Below are positions 6,251 through 13,847 of a DNA stretch of 15,714 bases, piece by piece. Within the stretch, counting starts at the first letter, position 1. Every line of letters begins with the position of its first letter. The stretch is taken from positions 1-15,714 of the forward strand of contig CAJLCG010000054.1 of assembly GCA_905205085.1 (NCBI GenBank), given 5' to 3'. Made by a program: the position numbers and the translations under genes. This DNA comes from an uncultured Oscillospiraceae bacterium. Its GTDB lineage: Bacteria > Bacillota > Clostridia > Oscillospirales > Oscillospiraceae. The notes below the pieces were generated by a model. That model had not been told where the DNA came from, did not search any database, and saw only the letters and a program-made list of their open reading frames with translations.

Positions 6251-6269
6251 TGGGCAGTCTGTCTGCCCA
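6251..6269 (+). promoter_or_regulatory. short hairpin in the glnS leader
   Basis: TGGGCAG (6251-6257) pairs with CTGCCCA (6263-6269) around a five-base loop, ending 11 bases before the GGAGG ribosome site. The 5' arm also belongs to the self-complementary CCCACGTGGG (6245-6254), so two foldings compete. The leader is far too short for a T-box. Confidence 0.4.
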
Positions 6270-6292
6270 TGAAAGAGACAGGAGGGTCAACC

Positions 6293-8005
6293 ATGGCTGA
6301 CGACATCAAGACCGGCGCCCCCGCTACCGAGGGTCCCGCCCCCAGCCAGAACTTTATTCATGAATTTATCGCGGAGGACATCGCTCCCGGCGGACGCTTT
6401 GCCGGGATGCAGGTCCACACCCGTTTCCCGCCCGAGCCCAACGGCTATCTCCACATCGGCCACTGCAAGGCGTTGATCATCGACTTCGGCTCCGCTGAAA
6501 AGTTCGGCGGCATCTGCAACCTGCGCATGGACGACACCAACCCCGCCAAGGAGGACACCGAGTTTGTGGACGCCATCCAGGAGGACATCCACTGGCTGGG
6601 CTTTGACTGGGGCGACCGCTTCTTCTACGGCAGCGACTACTTCGAGAAGACCTATGAGCTGGCCGTGGGCCTCATTAAGAAGGGCCTGGCCTACGTGTGT
6701 GAGCTGACTCCCGAGCAGTTCAAGGAGTACCGGGGCGACACCAACACCCCCGCCCGCTCCCCCTGGCGTGACCGCCCCATCGAGGAGAGCTTGGACCTGT
6801 TTGAGCGGATGAAGAACGGGGAGTTCCCCGAGGGCAAGTACACCCTGCGGGCCAAGATCGACCTGGAGAGCGGCAACTTCAACATGCGCGACCCGGTACT
6901 CTACCGCATCCGCTATATCGAGCACCACCGCCAGGGCACCAAGTGGTGCATCTTCCCCATGTACGACTTTGCCCACCCCATCCAGGACGCCCTGGAGGGC
7001 ATCACCCACTCCCTGTGCTCCCTGGAGTATGAGGACCACCGTCCCCTGTACGACTGGGTGATCAACAACACCGACGTGCCCAGCAAGCCCCGTCAGATCG
7101 AGTTTGCCCGCCTGGGTATCAACTACACTGTCATGAGCAAGCGGAAGCTGCGCAAGCTGGTGGAGGAGAAGTACGTCTCCGGCTGGGACGACCCCCGTAT
7201 GCCCACCCTGTGCGGCCTGCGCCGTCGTGGCTACACTCCCGCCTCCATCCGCAACTTCTGCGACCGCATCGGCGTGGCCAAGAACACCTCCACCGTGGAG
7301 TACGGCTTCCTGGAGCACTGCCTGCGTGAGGACCTCAATGAGCACGCCCAGCGTGCCATGGCGGTGCTGCGCCCCATCAAGCTGACCATCACCAACTATC
7401 CCGAGGGCCAGAACGAGACCTTCGAGGTGGAGAACAACCCCAACGATCCCGACGCCGGCACCCGTCCGGTCACCTTCTCCCGCAATCTCTACGTGGAGTC
7501 CGACGACTTCCTGGAGACCCCCATTCCCAAGTATAAGCGCCTCTACCCCGACGGCCCCGAGTGTCGCCTGAAGGGCGCTTACCTCATCAAGTGCACCGGC
7601 TGTGTGAAGGACGAGCAGGGCAACGTGGTGGAGATTCTGGCCACCTATGACCCCGACTCCAAGGGCGGCAACCCCGCCGACGGCCGGAAGGTAAAGGGCG
7701 CTACCATCCACTGGGTGGACGCTGAGACCGCCGTGGACGCCCAGGTGCGTCTGTACGACAACCTGTTTGCCGACGAGAACCCCGACGGCGGCGACAAGGA
7801 CTTCCTGGACTGCCTGAACCCCGGCTCTCTGGAGGTTCTGGAGGGCTGCAAGCTGGAGGCCAGCCTGGCCAATGCCCAGCCCAGCGACCGCTTCCAGTTC
7901 CTGCGTCTGGGTTACTTCTGCGCCGACAGCAAGGACTCTAAGCCGGGCGCTCTGGTGTTCAACCGTGCCGTCAGCCTGAAGGACGGCTTCAAGCCCGGAA
8001 AATAA
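6293..8005 (+). CDS. glnS: glutaminyl-tRNA synthetase
   Basis: A 570-residue class I synthetase that charges tRNA(Gln) with glutamine. The HIGH motif appears as PPEPNGYLHIGH (46-57), the ATP-loop motif as VMSKRK (280-285), and RMDDTNP (78-84) and DWGDRFFYGSDYF match GlnRS rather than GluRS. The last third is the beta-barrel anticodon-binding domain. Start: ATG at 6293 with GGAGG seven bases upstream; an in-frame ATG at 6269 has no ribosome site and lies within the leader hairpin. Codon use is strongly biased, as expected for a highly expressed gene. It has its own promoter and terminator. Having GlnRS means this organism can make Gln-tRNA directly, although clostridia often also keep the GatCAB route, which is not seen here. 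Confidence 0.97.
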   Translation: MADDIKTGAPATEGPAPSQNFIHEFIAEDIAPGGRFAGMQVHTRFPPEPNGYLHIGHCKALIIDFGSAEKFGGICNLRMDDTNPAKEDTEFVDAIQEDIHWLGFDWGDRFFYGSDYFEKTYELAVGLIKKGLAYVCELTPEQFKEYRGDTNTPARSPWRDRPIEESLDLFERMKNGEFPEGKYTLRAKIDLESGNFNMRDPVLYRIRYIEHHRQGTKWCIFPMYDFAHPIQDALEGITHSLCSLEYEDHRPLYDWVINNTDVPSKPRQIEFARLGINYTVMSKRKLRKLVEEKYVSGWDDPRMPTLCGLRRRGYTPASIRNFCDRIGVAKNTSTVEYGFLEHCLREDLNEHAQRAMAVLRPIKLTITNYPEGQNETFEVENNPNDPDAGTRPVTFSRNLYVESDDFLETPIPKYKRLYPDGPECRLKGAYLIKCTGCVKDEQGNVVEILATYDPDSKGGNPADGRKVKGATIHWVDAETAVDAQVRLYDNLFADENPDGGDKDFLDCLNPGSLEVLEGCKLEASLANAQPSDRFQFLRLGYFCADSKDSKPGALVFNRAVSLKDGFKPGK

Positions 8006-8015
8006 TAAAGCTTCC

Positions 8016-8050
8016 AAAACCGACGGAGCAGACTGCTCCGTCGGTTTTTC
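8016..8050 (+). terminator. terminator after glnS
   Basis: AAAACCGACGGAGCA (8016-8030) pairs perfectly with 8034-8048 around a three-base loop and runs into a T-run. Confidence 0.93.
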
Positions 8051-8079
8051 TTGCCCATCCCTCCCCTTTGTGCTTTAAT
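8051..8079 (+). promoter_or_regulatory. promoter of the threonine/serine dehydratase gene
   Basis: TTGCCC (8051-8056) and TTTAAT (8074-8079) are 17 bases apart with a TGC extended -10 (8071-8073). The promoter starts right after the glnS terminator. It shares the decamer CCCCTTTGTG and the overall layout with the promoter at 2810-2838. Confidence 0.7.
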
Positions 8080-8108
8080 AGAGACAACAATTACTAGGAG
8101 GGTTTCCC

Positions 8109-9068
8109 ATGCTTACACTGCAAGATGTCCAGGCGGCCCAACGCCGCATTGCCCCTTACATTGTCCGCACTCCCTTGCTGCGCATCCCCGCGCTGGATGA
8201 GGCTCTGGGATGCCAGGTCTACCTGAAATTTGAAGGCTTTCAAGTGATGGGCGCGTTCAAAATCCGTGGAGCCATGAACAAAGCCCTCTCCCTCACCCCG
8301 GAGGAGCTGGGCCGCGGTCTGGTGTGCGCCTCCTCCGGCAACCACGCCCAGGGCGTGGCCTGCGCCGCCCAGCGTCTGAACACCAAGGCGGTCATTGTCA
8401 TGCCCACCAACGCCAACCCGGTCAAGCTGGCCGGTGTGAAGGCCTTTGGCGGCGAGGTGGAGCTGGTAGGTACCCTCTCCTCCCAGCGGGAGGCCCGGGC
8501 TCAGCAGCTGGTGGAGGAGGCAGGCATGGTCAACGTCCACCCCTATGCCGACCCCTACGTGGCGGCGGGCCAGGGCACCATCGGCCTGGAAATTCTGGAG
8601 GACCTGCCCGAAGCGGCGGCTGTGGTCTGTCCCATCGGAGGCGGCGGTCTCATCTCTGGTGTGGCCACTGCCGTGAAGGGCCTTGCTCCCCAGGTCAAAA
8701 CCATCGGAACCGAGCCCTCCGGCGCTCCCCGCTACTCCAAAAGCCGTGCTGCCGGACAGCCCATCCAGCTGGATGGGGTGGACACCATTGCCGACGGAAC
8801 CCGGACCGACCACGCCAATCCGGACAACTTTGCCATGATTGAAGCCCGTGTGGATACGCTGTGTACGGTGGATGACGATGTTCTGCGTCAGGCTATGGTG
8901 CTGCTTATGACCCGGGCCAAGCTGACGGTGGAACCCTCGGGCGCTCTGCCGGTGGCCGCCGCTCTGGCGGGCAAGCTGCCTGTAAACCGGGAGGACAAGG
9001 TAGTCTTTGTGCTCTCCGGCGGCAATATTGACCCCGCTCTGGCCGCCCAGCTGTTGGAAAAGGCCTGA
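8109..9068 (+). CDS. threonine/serine dehydratase (PLP-dependent, TdcB/serine racemase-like)
   Basis: A 319-residue fold-type II PLP enzyme that deaminates threonine to 2-oxobutyrate and/or serine to pyruvate. The PLP lysine is Lys51 in GAFKIRGA; the substrate loop SSGNHAQG is at 75-82, the phosphate-binding glycines GGGGL at 177-181, and the C-terminal SGGNID near 304-309. There is no C-terminal ACT-like regulatory domain, so it is the short, catabolic type rather than full biosynthetic IlvA; serine racemase-like activity is also possible. ATG at 8109 with AGGAGG about six bases upstream. It is a single-gene unit with a promoter at 8051-8079 and a terminator at 9081-9113. No tdc or isoleucine genes are adjacent. 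Confidence 0.93.
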   Translation: MLTLQDVQAAQRRIAPYIVRTPLLRIPALDEALGCQVYLKFEGFQVMGAFKIRGAMNKALSLTPEELGRGLVCASSGNHAQGVACAAQRLNTKAVIVMPTNANPVKLAGVKAFGGEVELVGTLSSQREARAQQLVEEAGMVNVHPYADPYVAAGQGTIGLEILEDLPEAAAVVCPIGGGGLISGVATAVKGLAPQVKTIGTEPSGAPRYSKSRAAGQPIQLDGVDTIADGTRTDHANPDNFAMIEARVDTLCTVDDDVLRQAMVLLMTRAKLTVEPSGALPVAAALAGKLPVNREDKVVFVLSGGNIDPALAAQLLEKA

Positions 9069-9080
9069 ATGATACAAAAC

Positions 9081-9120
9081 AGCCCGGCGCACATTTTTCA
9101 TGTGCGCCGGGCTATTCTTT
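9081..9120. terminator. bidirectional terminator between the dehydratase and anti-sigma genes
   Basis: AGCCCGGCGCACAT (9081-9094) pairs perfectly with 9100-9113 around a five-base loop and is followed by a T-rich run on the plus strand. On the minus strand it lies just past the stop of the anti-sigma gene, so it probably serves both convergent genes. Confidence 0.85.
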
Positions 9121-9134
9121 CTTTTATAAGGGAA

Positions 9135-10034
9135 TTACTTAGGAGCTACCTGGAGACCGCTCTCGTACGCTCTCTTCTCCACAAATGCGGTATACGCTGC
9201 CTCCCGCTCCGGGTTGTCGTAACGAGCCTCATACTCGTCCCACAGGGTGTATTCCCACACGTTGATGGCATTGAGCTGTTGTGGGCCGCCCATGGGGTTG
9301 TCATAGACCGAGCAGTTCGTCACCCCGTTATCCGTTACCTCCAGGGATGCCAGGTAATCTTTTCCGCCCACGGTGATGGTAAAGTCAAAGCGGTAGAAAG
9401 TATCCCCATCGAACGATTCGCCGCCTACCATGGCAGAGGCATATCCACCCCAGTGGAAGCGGTAGCCGGAGAGTCCTCCCATCTCGGTGTAGCCCTGGGC
9501 GGCAGCCACAAAGGTGTCGATGGCATCCTGATCATAGTTTGCCAGCTCCTCTTCGGTAAACCGCTCCTGAAACTCTCCCCGTCTGGTCTCCCGGTCCACA
9601 TACTTGGCGGCTCCCTCATAGTCCCCAGCCTTCATCTTTCCCAGGAAGGCGTGGGCCAGGTAGAACTCATGGAGGTTGGTATAGCACAGGCCATCCTTTC
9701 TCACCTGGTTAATACCCAGGAGCACGAAGGGCACCAGAATGATTACCACGATCAGGGAGGCGATCCACCGGCGGCGGATTTTCTTCATTCCCTTGCGGAA
9801 GGTCTTCTCCTGCTTTTTCTCCGGCTCCTCCGGGACAGGCTCTGCCGAGATAGGCTCCGCCTCAGGCTGGGGCTCCTCCGGTACAGGGATTTCCCCCGTC
9901 ATCTCCCCAAACGCCTGTTTGCAGGCGGGGCATTCCTTCAGGTGCTCCTCCACCAGCTCCCGGCTGCCCTGGGTACAGCAGCCGTCCACATAGAGGGGGA
10001 GCAGGTCCTGAACAATATCGCACTTGTTTTTCAT
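9135..10034 (-). CDS. membrane-anchored zinc-finger anti-sigma factor
   Basis: A 299-residue single-pass membrane protein. The N-terminal part (CDIVQDLLPLYVDG, then H31, C35 and C38 in HLKECPAC) is a typical zf-HC2 anti-sigma domain that sequesters an ECF sigma factor in the cytoplasm. A Pro/Glu-rich linker (about 48-75) and basic stretch follow, then one membrane segment at about 90-108. The outer domain (about 110-299) is mostly beta and alpha with many aromatic residues and resembles nothing I can name; it is presumably the sensor. ATG at 10034 with GGAGGG six bases upstream, overlapping the sigma stop codon by four bases (ATGA). It is the last gene of the two-gene unit. Confidence 0.88.
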   Translation of the reverse strand: MKNKCDIVQDLLPLYVDGCCTQGSRELVEEHLKECPACKQAFGEMTGEIPVPEEPQPEAEPISAEPVPEEPEKKQEKTFRKGMKKIRRRWIASLIVVIILVPFVLLGINQVRKDGLCYTNLHEFYLAHAFLGKMKAGDYEGAAKYVDRETRRGEFQERFTEEELANYDQDAIDTFVAAAQGYTEMGGLSGYRFHWGGYASAMVGGESFDGDTFYRFDFTITVGGKDYLASLEVTDNGVTNCSVYDNPMGGPQQLNAINVWEYTLWDEYEARYDNPEREAAYTAFVEKRAYESGLQVAPK

Positions 10035-10510
10035 CGCAATCCCTCCAATTCCTTTCTTAGCATTTGTTTGGCACGATAGTAGGTGACCTTACCCCAGCTG
10101 TCCGACTTGCCCTTCATGGCGGAAATCTCCCTGAGCGAGATCCCGCCGTAGACATGGAGGATGACCACGTCCCGGAAATCTTCGGGCAGGGCGGCCACCG
10201 CCCGGCGCAGGGCGTTCTGGACCTCCTGGGCGGAGAGGGTCTCCTCTGGTCCGGGCTGTGGGGTGTCGGTGAGAGTATGTTTCCGGCGGCCCTCCCTGCG
10301 GCACTGGCTGAGCCAGAGGTTTTTTCCGATCGCACACAGCCAGGTGAACATCTGCCCCTGCTCCTGGTAGCGGCCGATGTGGAGCAGGGCCCGGTAAAAG
10401 ACCTCCTGGGTCAGGTCCTCCGCCTGGTTGGGGTCTCCGGACAGAGCCAGCAGGAAGCGGTATACCCGGTCATAGTAGACCTGGCAGGCCGCTGCAAAAT
10501 CCTGGCTCAT
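10031..10510 (-). CDS. ECF-type RNA polymerase sigma factor
   Basis: A 159-residue sigma-70 family factor with only regions 2 and 4. Region 2 is seen as YRFLLALSGDPNQAEDLTQEVFYRAL (about 16-41) and WLCAIGKNLWLSQCRR; region 4 as LPEDFRDVVILHVYGGISL with the helix-turn-helix continuing to SWGKVTYYRAKQMLRKEL. It directs RNA polymerase to a stress regulon, probably cell-envelope related given the membrane anti-sigma encoded next. I chose the ATG at 10510, with GAGGGG upstream; a GTG at 10552 would extend it by 14 residues but lies at the expected transcription start. It overlaps the anti-sigma gene by four bases. Confidence 0.92.
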   Translation of the reverse strand: MSQDFAAACQVYYDRVYRFLLALSGDPNQAEDLTQEVFYRALLHIGRYQEQGQMFTWLCAIGKNLWLSQCRREGRRKHTLTDTPQPGPEETLSAQEVQNALRRAVAALPEDFRDVVILHVYGGISLREISAMKGKSDSWGKVTYYRAKQMLRKELEGLR

Positions 10511-10558
10511 ACTCCATCCCCTCTCTTCCGGTCCCCTGTTTGTTGGTTCCACTTGTTA

Positions 10559-10584
10559 AACGTCGTATATTCAGAAAAGTTACA
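10559..10584 (-). promoter_or_regulatory. candidate ECF-type promoter (autoregulation of the sigma/anti-sigma pair)
   Basis: On the minus strand TGTAAC (complement of 10579-10584) is followed after 16 bases by CGTT (complement of 10559-10562). The AAC -35 motif and CGTT-like -10 are the signature of ECF promoters of the SigW/SigX/SigM type. No housekeeping -10 of similar quality is present. The sigma factor may therefore transcribe its own gene. Confidence 0.55.
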
Positions 10585-10595
10585 GGTTTTTTGAA

Positions 10596-10628
10596 AAAAA
10601 TAGGGATGGCAATGCCATCCCTATTTTT
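10596..10628 (-). terminator. terminator downstream of recD2
   Basis: AAAAATAGGGATGGC (10596-10610) pairs with 10614-10628 over 15 bases. On the minus strand a run of seven T follows, and the hairpin lies 100 bases past the recD2 stop. It sits just upstream of the sigma promoter and would insulate it from read-through. Confidence 0.85.
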
Positions 10629-10668
10629 GTTTTCGTTTGATGGTGCAGACTCCTGCCTTTGCCCGGAA

Positions 10669-10740
10669 GCAAAACGAAGTTTTGCGCCAAGTTCTTTGCC
10701 AAGCTTTCTTTCAAGAAAGCGGCTTTTTTCACGAAAAAAG
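10669..10740. repeat. cluster of three perfect inverted repeats overlapping the recD2 3' end
   Basis: GCAAAAC/GTTTTGC (10669-10685, 3-base spacer), GCTTTCTT/AAGAAAGC (10703-10720, 2-base spacer) and CTTTTTTC/GAAAAAAG (10723-10740, 2-base spacer) lie side by side. The last one supplies the final codons and stop of recD2. The cluster looks like a dispersed intergenic palindrome rather than a single terminator, but no second copy exists in this window. Confidence 0.5.
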
Positions 10741-12933
10741 TAGCCTGGAACGTAGCCCCGAATAGCGGCGGGTCTGGCGGTTGTTGGCCACCATGCGCTC
10801 CACCGCCTGGTCGTCCCCTACCACGATAAACAGCTCCTTGGCCCGTGTAATGGCGGTGTAGAGCACGCCCCGGGTCATCAGCATAGGCGCTCCGTCCAAA
10901 GCGGCCAAAATTACCGCCCGGTACTCGCTGCCCTGGGCCTTATGTACCGTTACCGCAAAGGCGGGCTCCAGCTCCCCCAGCATGTCGGGGGAGTACTCCA
11001 CGATCTTTCCATCAAAGTCCACGGTGATGCACTCCCGGTCCACCTCCCGGATGACCCCGATGTCGCCGTTGAACATCCCCATGCCAGAGTCGGTGCCCCC
11101 GTCCTCCCGCCAGAGGATGTCGTAGTTGTTCTTCACCTGCATGACCCGGTCCCCCGCCCGGAAAATCCAGTCTCCAAAGCGGCGCTCCCCTTTCTTCTCA
11201 TCCGGCGGATTCAGCGCAGCCTGGAGGGCCTGATTCAGGACTCCCGTGCCGGTGCCCCGGCGGCGGGTGGGGGACAGGACCTGAATCTGGTCGGCGGGAA
11301 TACCCATATTTTCCGGGAGCCTGCGGCGGCACAGGTCCACGATGGTCTCGGCCGCGCTCTGGGCGTCCCGGCGGCGCAGGAAGAAGAAGTCTCCCCGGTT
11401 CTCCCGCAGGTCGGGGAGCACTCCCTGGTTGACCTGGTGGGCGTTGCGGACGATGGCGCTCTGGGCAGCCTGCCGGAAAATTTCGGTGAGGCGCACGGTG
11501 GGCACCACCTGGCTGCGGATGAGGTCGGAGAACAGGTTGCCCGGCCCCACGGAGGGCAGCTGGTCGGGGTCGCCCACCAGCACCAGGCGGCAGTCGTCTC
11601 TTAATGCAGATAAAAGTGCCGCCATCAGAGGCACGTCCACCATGGACACCTCGTCCACGATAACGGCATCCACATCCAGGGGGTCGTACTCGTTGCGGGT
11701 AAACACCAGCTGGCCGCTGTGAGGGTCAAAGCCGGTCTCCAGCAGGCGGTGGATGGTGGAGGCCTCGGTGGAGCACAGCTCCCCCAGGCGCTTGGCCGCC
11801 CGTCCGGTGGGGGCGGCCAGGGCGGTCTCCAGCCCCATGGCCTCAAAGAGGGCCAGCACGCCCCGCAGACAGGTGGTCTTGCCGGTACCCGGCCCGCCGG
11901 TGAGGAGCATGACTTGCCGGGCAGCGGCCTGCTCCACCGCCTGGCGCTGCTGGGGGGCATACGTGATGCCCTGGCGGCGCTGGATCTGTTTCAGCAGCTT
12001 GTCCAGGTCGTCGGGGGGCAGCAGCTCGGAGCGGCTCATCTCCCCGATGCGCTGGGCAATGTATACCTCCGCCTCATAGATCTGAGGCAGGTAAACCGCC
12101 TGTTCCCCGGCAATCTCCTCCCGGACGATCTCTCCCCGGCGCTCCAGGGTGTCCAATGACTCCTCCAACAGCTCCCCGTCCACCGAAAGCAGTTGCCCGG
12201 TGGCCGCCACCAGCTTTCCTGCCGGGAGAAAACTGTGGCCGTTGTTCAGGTTGTGGTCCAACTCAAAGAGCAGACCAGCCTCCCGGCGGAGAGGCGCCTC
12301 CCCCTCCACCCCCAGCTCCAGGGCCAGGGCGTCGGCCTGGGAGAAATCCACTCCAAACTCCCACCCGGAGAGCAGATAGGGGTTGGAGCGCACCGCCTCC
12401 AAGGCCACGTCCCCGTAGCTTCGATACAGGGGCATGGCCAGCTCCAGGGGCAGCTGATGCTGGTTTAAAAACTCCATCATGCGGCGCATGCCCATCTGCT
12501 GGCGGAAGGCGTTGCTGATGGTGCGGGCCCGCTTGGGGGAGATGCCCCGGATTCTGGTGAGCTTGTCCGGCTCTTCCTCAATGACGGTGAGAGCCTCTTC
12601 CCCAAACTCCTCCACCAGCAGCCGGGCGGTGGCCTTGCCCACTCCCTTGACAGCCCCGGAGGCCAGGTAGTGGTAGACCTCTTTCAAACCCTGAGGCAGG
12701 CGGCGCTCCACCACATCGGCCCGGAACTGGGTGCCGTAGGTGGCGTGGCGCACCCACTCCCCCCGCACGGTGAGGTACTCCCCCGGGGACACCCCGGGCA
12801 TGGAGCCTACCACCGTCATCTCCTCCTCCCCTGCATCCAGGCGGAGGATGGTGTAGCCGTTTTTCTCGTTTTGAAAAATAATGGAGGAGACCGTCCCCTC
12901 CAGCACCGGCTTCTCCGTGCGCTCTTGGTCCAT
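10729..12933 (-). CDS. recD2: RecD2 family ATP-dependent 5'-3' DNA helicase
   Basis: A 734-residue superfamily 1B helicase of the RecD2 type found in bacteria without RecBC. An N-terminal OB-like region (1-80) precedes tandem helix-hairpin-helix motifs (GVGKATARLL near 97, RIRGISPKRA near 128). Then come Walker A TGGPGTGKT (345-353), motif Ia AAPTGRAAKRL, Walker B VIVDEVSMVD (425-434), motif III GDPDQLPSVG (454-463) and, near the C-terminus, VTVHKAQGSEYR and YTAITRAKELF. It acts in replication-fork maintenance and repair. ATG at 12933 with GGAGGAG upstream, 19 bases after the preceding gene. The last codons (LLFS, stop) fall in a palindrome cluster, so the exact C-terminus may have been shaped by that repeat. 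Confidence 0.96.
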   Translation of the reverse strand: MDQERTEKPVLEGTVSSIIFQNEKNGYTILRLDAGEEEMTVVGSMPGVSPGEYLTVRGEWVRHATYGTQFRADVVERRLPQGLKEVYHYLASGAVKGVGKATARLLVEEFGEEALTVIEEEPDKLTRIRGISPKRARTISNAFRQQMGMRRMMEFLNQHQLPLELAMPLYRSYGDVALEAVRSNPYLLSGWEFGVDFSQADALALELGVEGEAPLRREAGLLFELDHNLNNGHSFLPAGKLVAATGQLLSVDGELLEESLDTLERRGEIVREEIAGEQAVYLPQIYEAEVYIAQRIGEMSRSELLPPDDLDKLLKQIQRRQGITYAPQQRQAVEQAAARQVMLLTGGPGTGKTTCLRGVLALFEAMGLETALAAPTGRAAKRLGELCSTEASTIHRLLETGFDPHSGQLVFTRNEYDPLDVDAVIVDEVSMVDVPLMAALLSALRDDCRLVLVGDPDQLPSVGPGNLFSDLIRSQVVPTVRLTEIFRQAAQSAIVRNAHQVNQGVLPDLRENRGDFFFLRRRDAQSAAETIVDLCRRRLPENMGIPADQIQVLSPTRRRGTGTGVLNQALQAALNPPDEKKGERRFGDWIFRAGDRVMQVKNNYDILWREDGGTDSGMGMFNGDIGVIREVDRECITVDFDGKIVEYSPDMLGELEPAFAVTVHKAQGSEYRAVILAALDGAPMLMTRGVLYTAITRAKELFIVVGDDQAVERMVANNRQTRRYSGLRSRLLFS

Positions 12934-12952
12934 ACAGTCTCCTCCTCTCCGA

Positions 12953-13294
12953 TTATGGTTCCTCGCCCTGACTGAGCCACTCCTCCAGGCTCCCGGCGGG
13001 ACAGCAGCTCACCCAGCTCCAGCGCCGGGCCAAGTTCAATGCCAGCTCCCGCCCCCGCGGGGTCAGGCTCCGGTCAAAAATCACCGCCCAGCCCCGGAAC
13101 GCACCGCTCTCCCGGCACCAGGCCAGCCAGCGCAGGGTCTCTTCCAGCCCCTCGCCGTCTCCCTCTCCGGGCAGGACCATCCAAATCTGTTCCCCTCGAA
13201 TGGGACGCATCAGCCGCCCAAACAAATACCACAGCAGGGCAGCTGCCCCGATCATAAATAAGATGGCTGCCGCCAACTCCCATACCTCTGACAA
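12953..13294 (-). CDS. small membrane-anchored hypothetical protein upstream of recD2
   Basis: A 113-residue protein with one N-terminal membrane helix (about residues 5-25), a basic stretch (GRLMRPIRGEQ) and a soluble domain of about 80 residues containing the pattern VLPGEGDGEGLEETLRWLAWCRESGAF. No family recognised. I place the start at a TTG (13294) because GGAGG (complement of 13303-13307) is eight bases upstream; a GTG at 13303 would overlap that ribosome site. The gene sits 46 bases after the small multidrug export family gene and 19 before recD2, in the same direction. Co-transcription is likely; a functional link to repair is not shown. Confidence 0.72.
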   Translation of the reverse strand: MSEVWELAAAILFMIGAAALLWYLFGRLMRPIRGEQIWMVLPGEGDGEGLEETLRWLAWCRESGAFRGWAVIFDRSLTPRGRELALNLARRWSWVSCCPAGSLEEWLSQGEEP

Positions 13295-13340
13295 GGATAC
13301 CACCTCCGGGCCATCCTATGCCCAGAGGCGGTCTATGGTG

Positions 13341-13829
13341 TCAGGAAAACAGGTTGACTCCCACGTGGGTCAGGGCGGTCATGATGCACCCGGCGGTCAG
13401 CACGCCCAGCAGCACCGCCGGGAAGGCCTTGCGCAGGCGCATATCCAGGAAGGCGGCGGCCAGGGAGCCGGTCCAGGCTCCGGTGCCGGGCAGGGGGATA
13501 GCCACAAACAGCCACAGTCCAATATACTTGTACTTGCTTACCTTCTGACCCTTCAAGTGGGCCTTTTTCTCCATCTTATCCACCACGCCGTTGAGCCGGG
13601 GCATATACCGGCGCATCATCATAAAGATCTTGCGGATATAGACGATGATGAAGGGGGCGGGAATGATGTTGCCGATGACGGCAGAGACAAAGGCCTCCTG
13701 ATAGGGAAGGCCCAGAGCCACGCCGAAGGGGATGCCGCCGCGCAGCTCAATAATGGGGATCATGGAGACCAACGTGGTGAACACACACCGTCCAAAGTCG
13801 GTCTCCGTTAAGAAATGCATGATATCCAT
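13341..13829 (-). CDS. small multidrug export family (Sm_multidrug_ex) membrane protein
   Basis: A 162-residue membrane protein with about four hydrophobic segments. The motif IPIIELRGGIPFGVALG (24-40) and the later FVAIPLPGTGAWTGSLAAAF block are diagnostic of the PF06695 family, relatives of the DedA/VTT proteins. Despite the name, a drug-export role is poorly established; lipid or ion transport is equally possible. ATG at 13829; the AAGGAG ribosome site (complement of 13842-13847) is 12 bases away, a little long, and touches the stop region of the upstream acetyltransferase gene. That arrangement suggests coupled translation within one transcript. Confidence 0.88.
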   Translation of the reverse strand: MDIMHFLTETDFGRCVFTTLVSMIPIIELRGGIPFGVALGLPYQEAFVSAVIGNIIPAPFIIVYIRKIFMMMRRYMPRLNGVVDKMEKKAHLKGQKVSKYKYIGLWLFVAIPLPGTGAWTGSLAAAFLDMRLRKAFPAVLLGVLTAGCIMTALTHVGVNLFS

Positions 13830-13847
13830 GGGGGAACGAAACTCCTT

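Noticed and set aside
6236..6292. T-box riboswitch in front of glnS
   Set aside because: The leader is only about 57 bases, without a T-box sequence, specifier loop or terminator.
6287..8017. 576-residue open frame antisense to glnS
   Set aside because: Same codon-bias shadow; Val/Leu/Gly-rich without domain motifs, while the sense strand is unmistakable GlnRS.
8094..9101. 335-residue open frame antisense to the dehydratase gene
   Set aside because: Shadow of the PLP enzyme; composition is Gly/His/Gln-rich and it reads through the terminator region.
13200..13811. 203-residue plus-strand frame opposite the Sm_multidrug_ex gene
   Set aside because: Low-complexity antisense shadow; the minus strand holds diagnostic family motifs.
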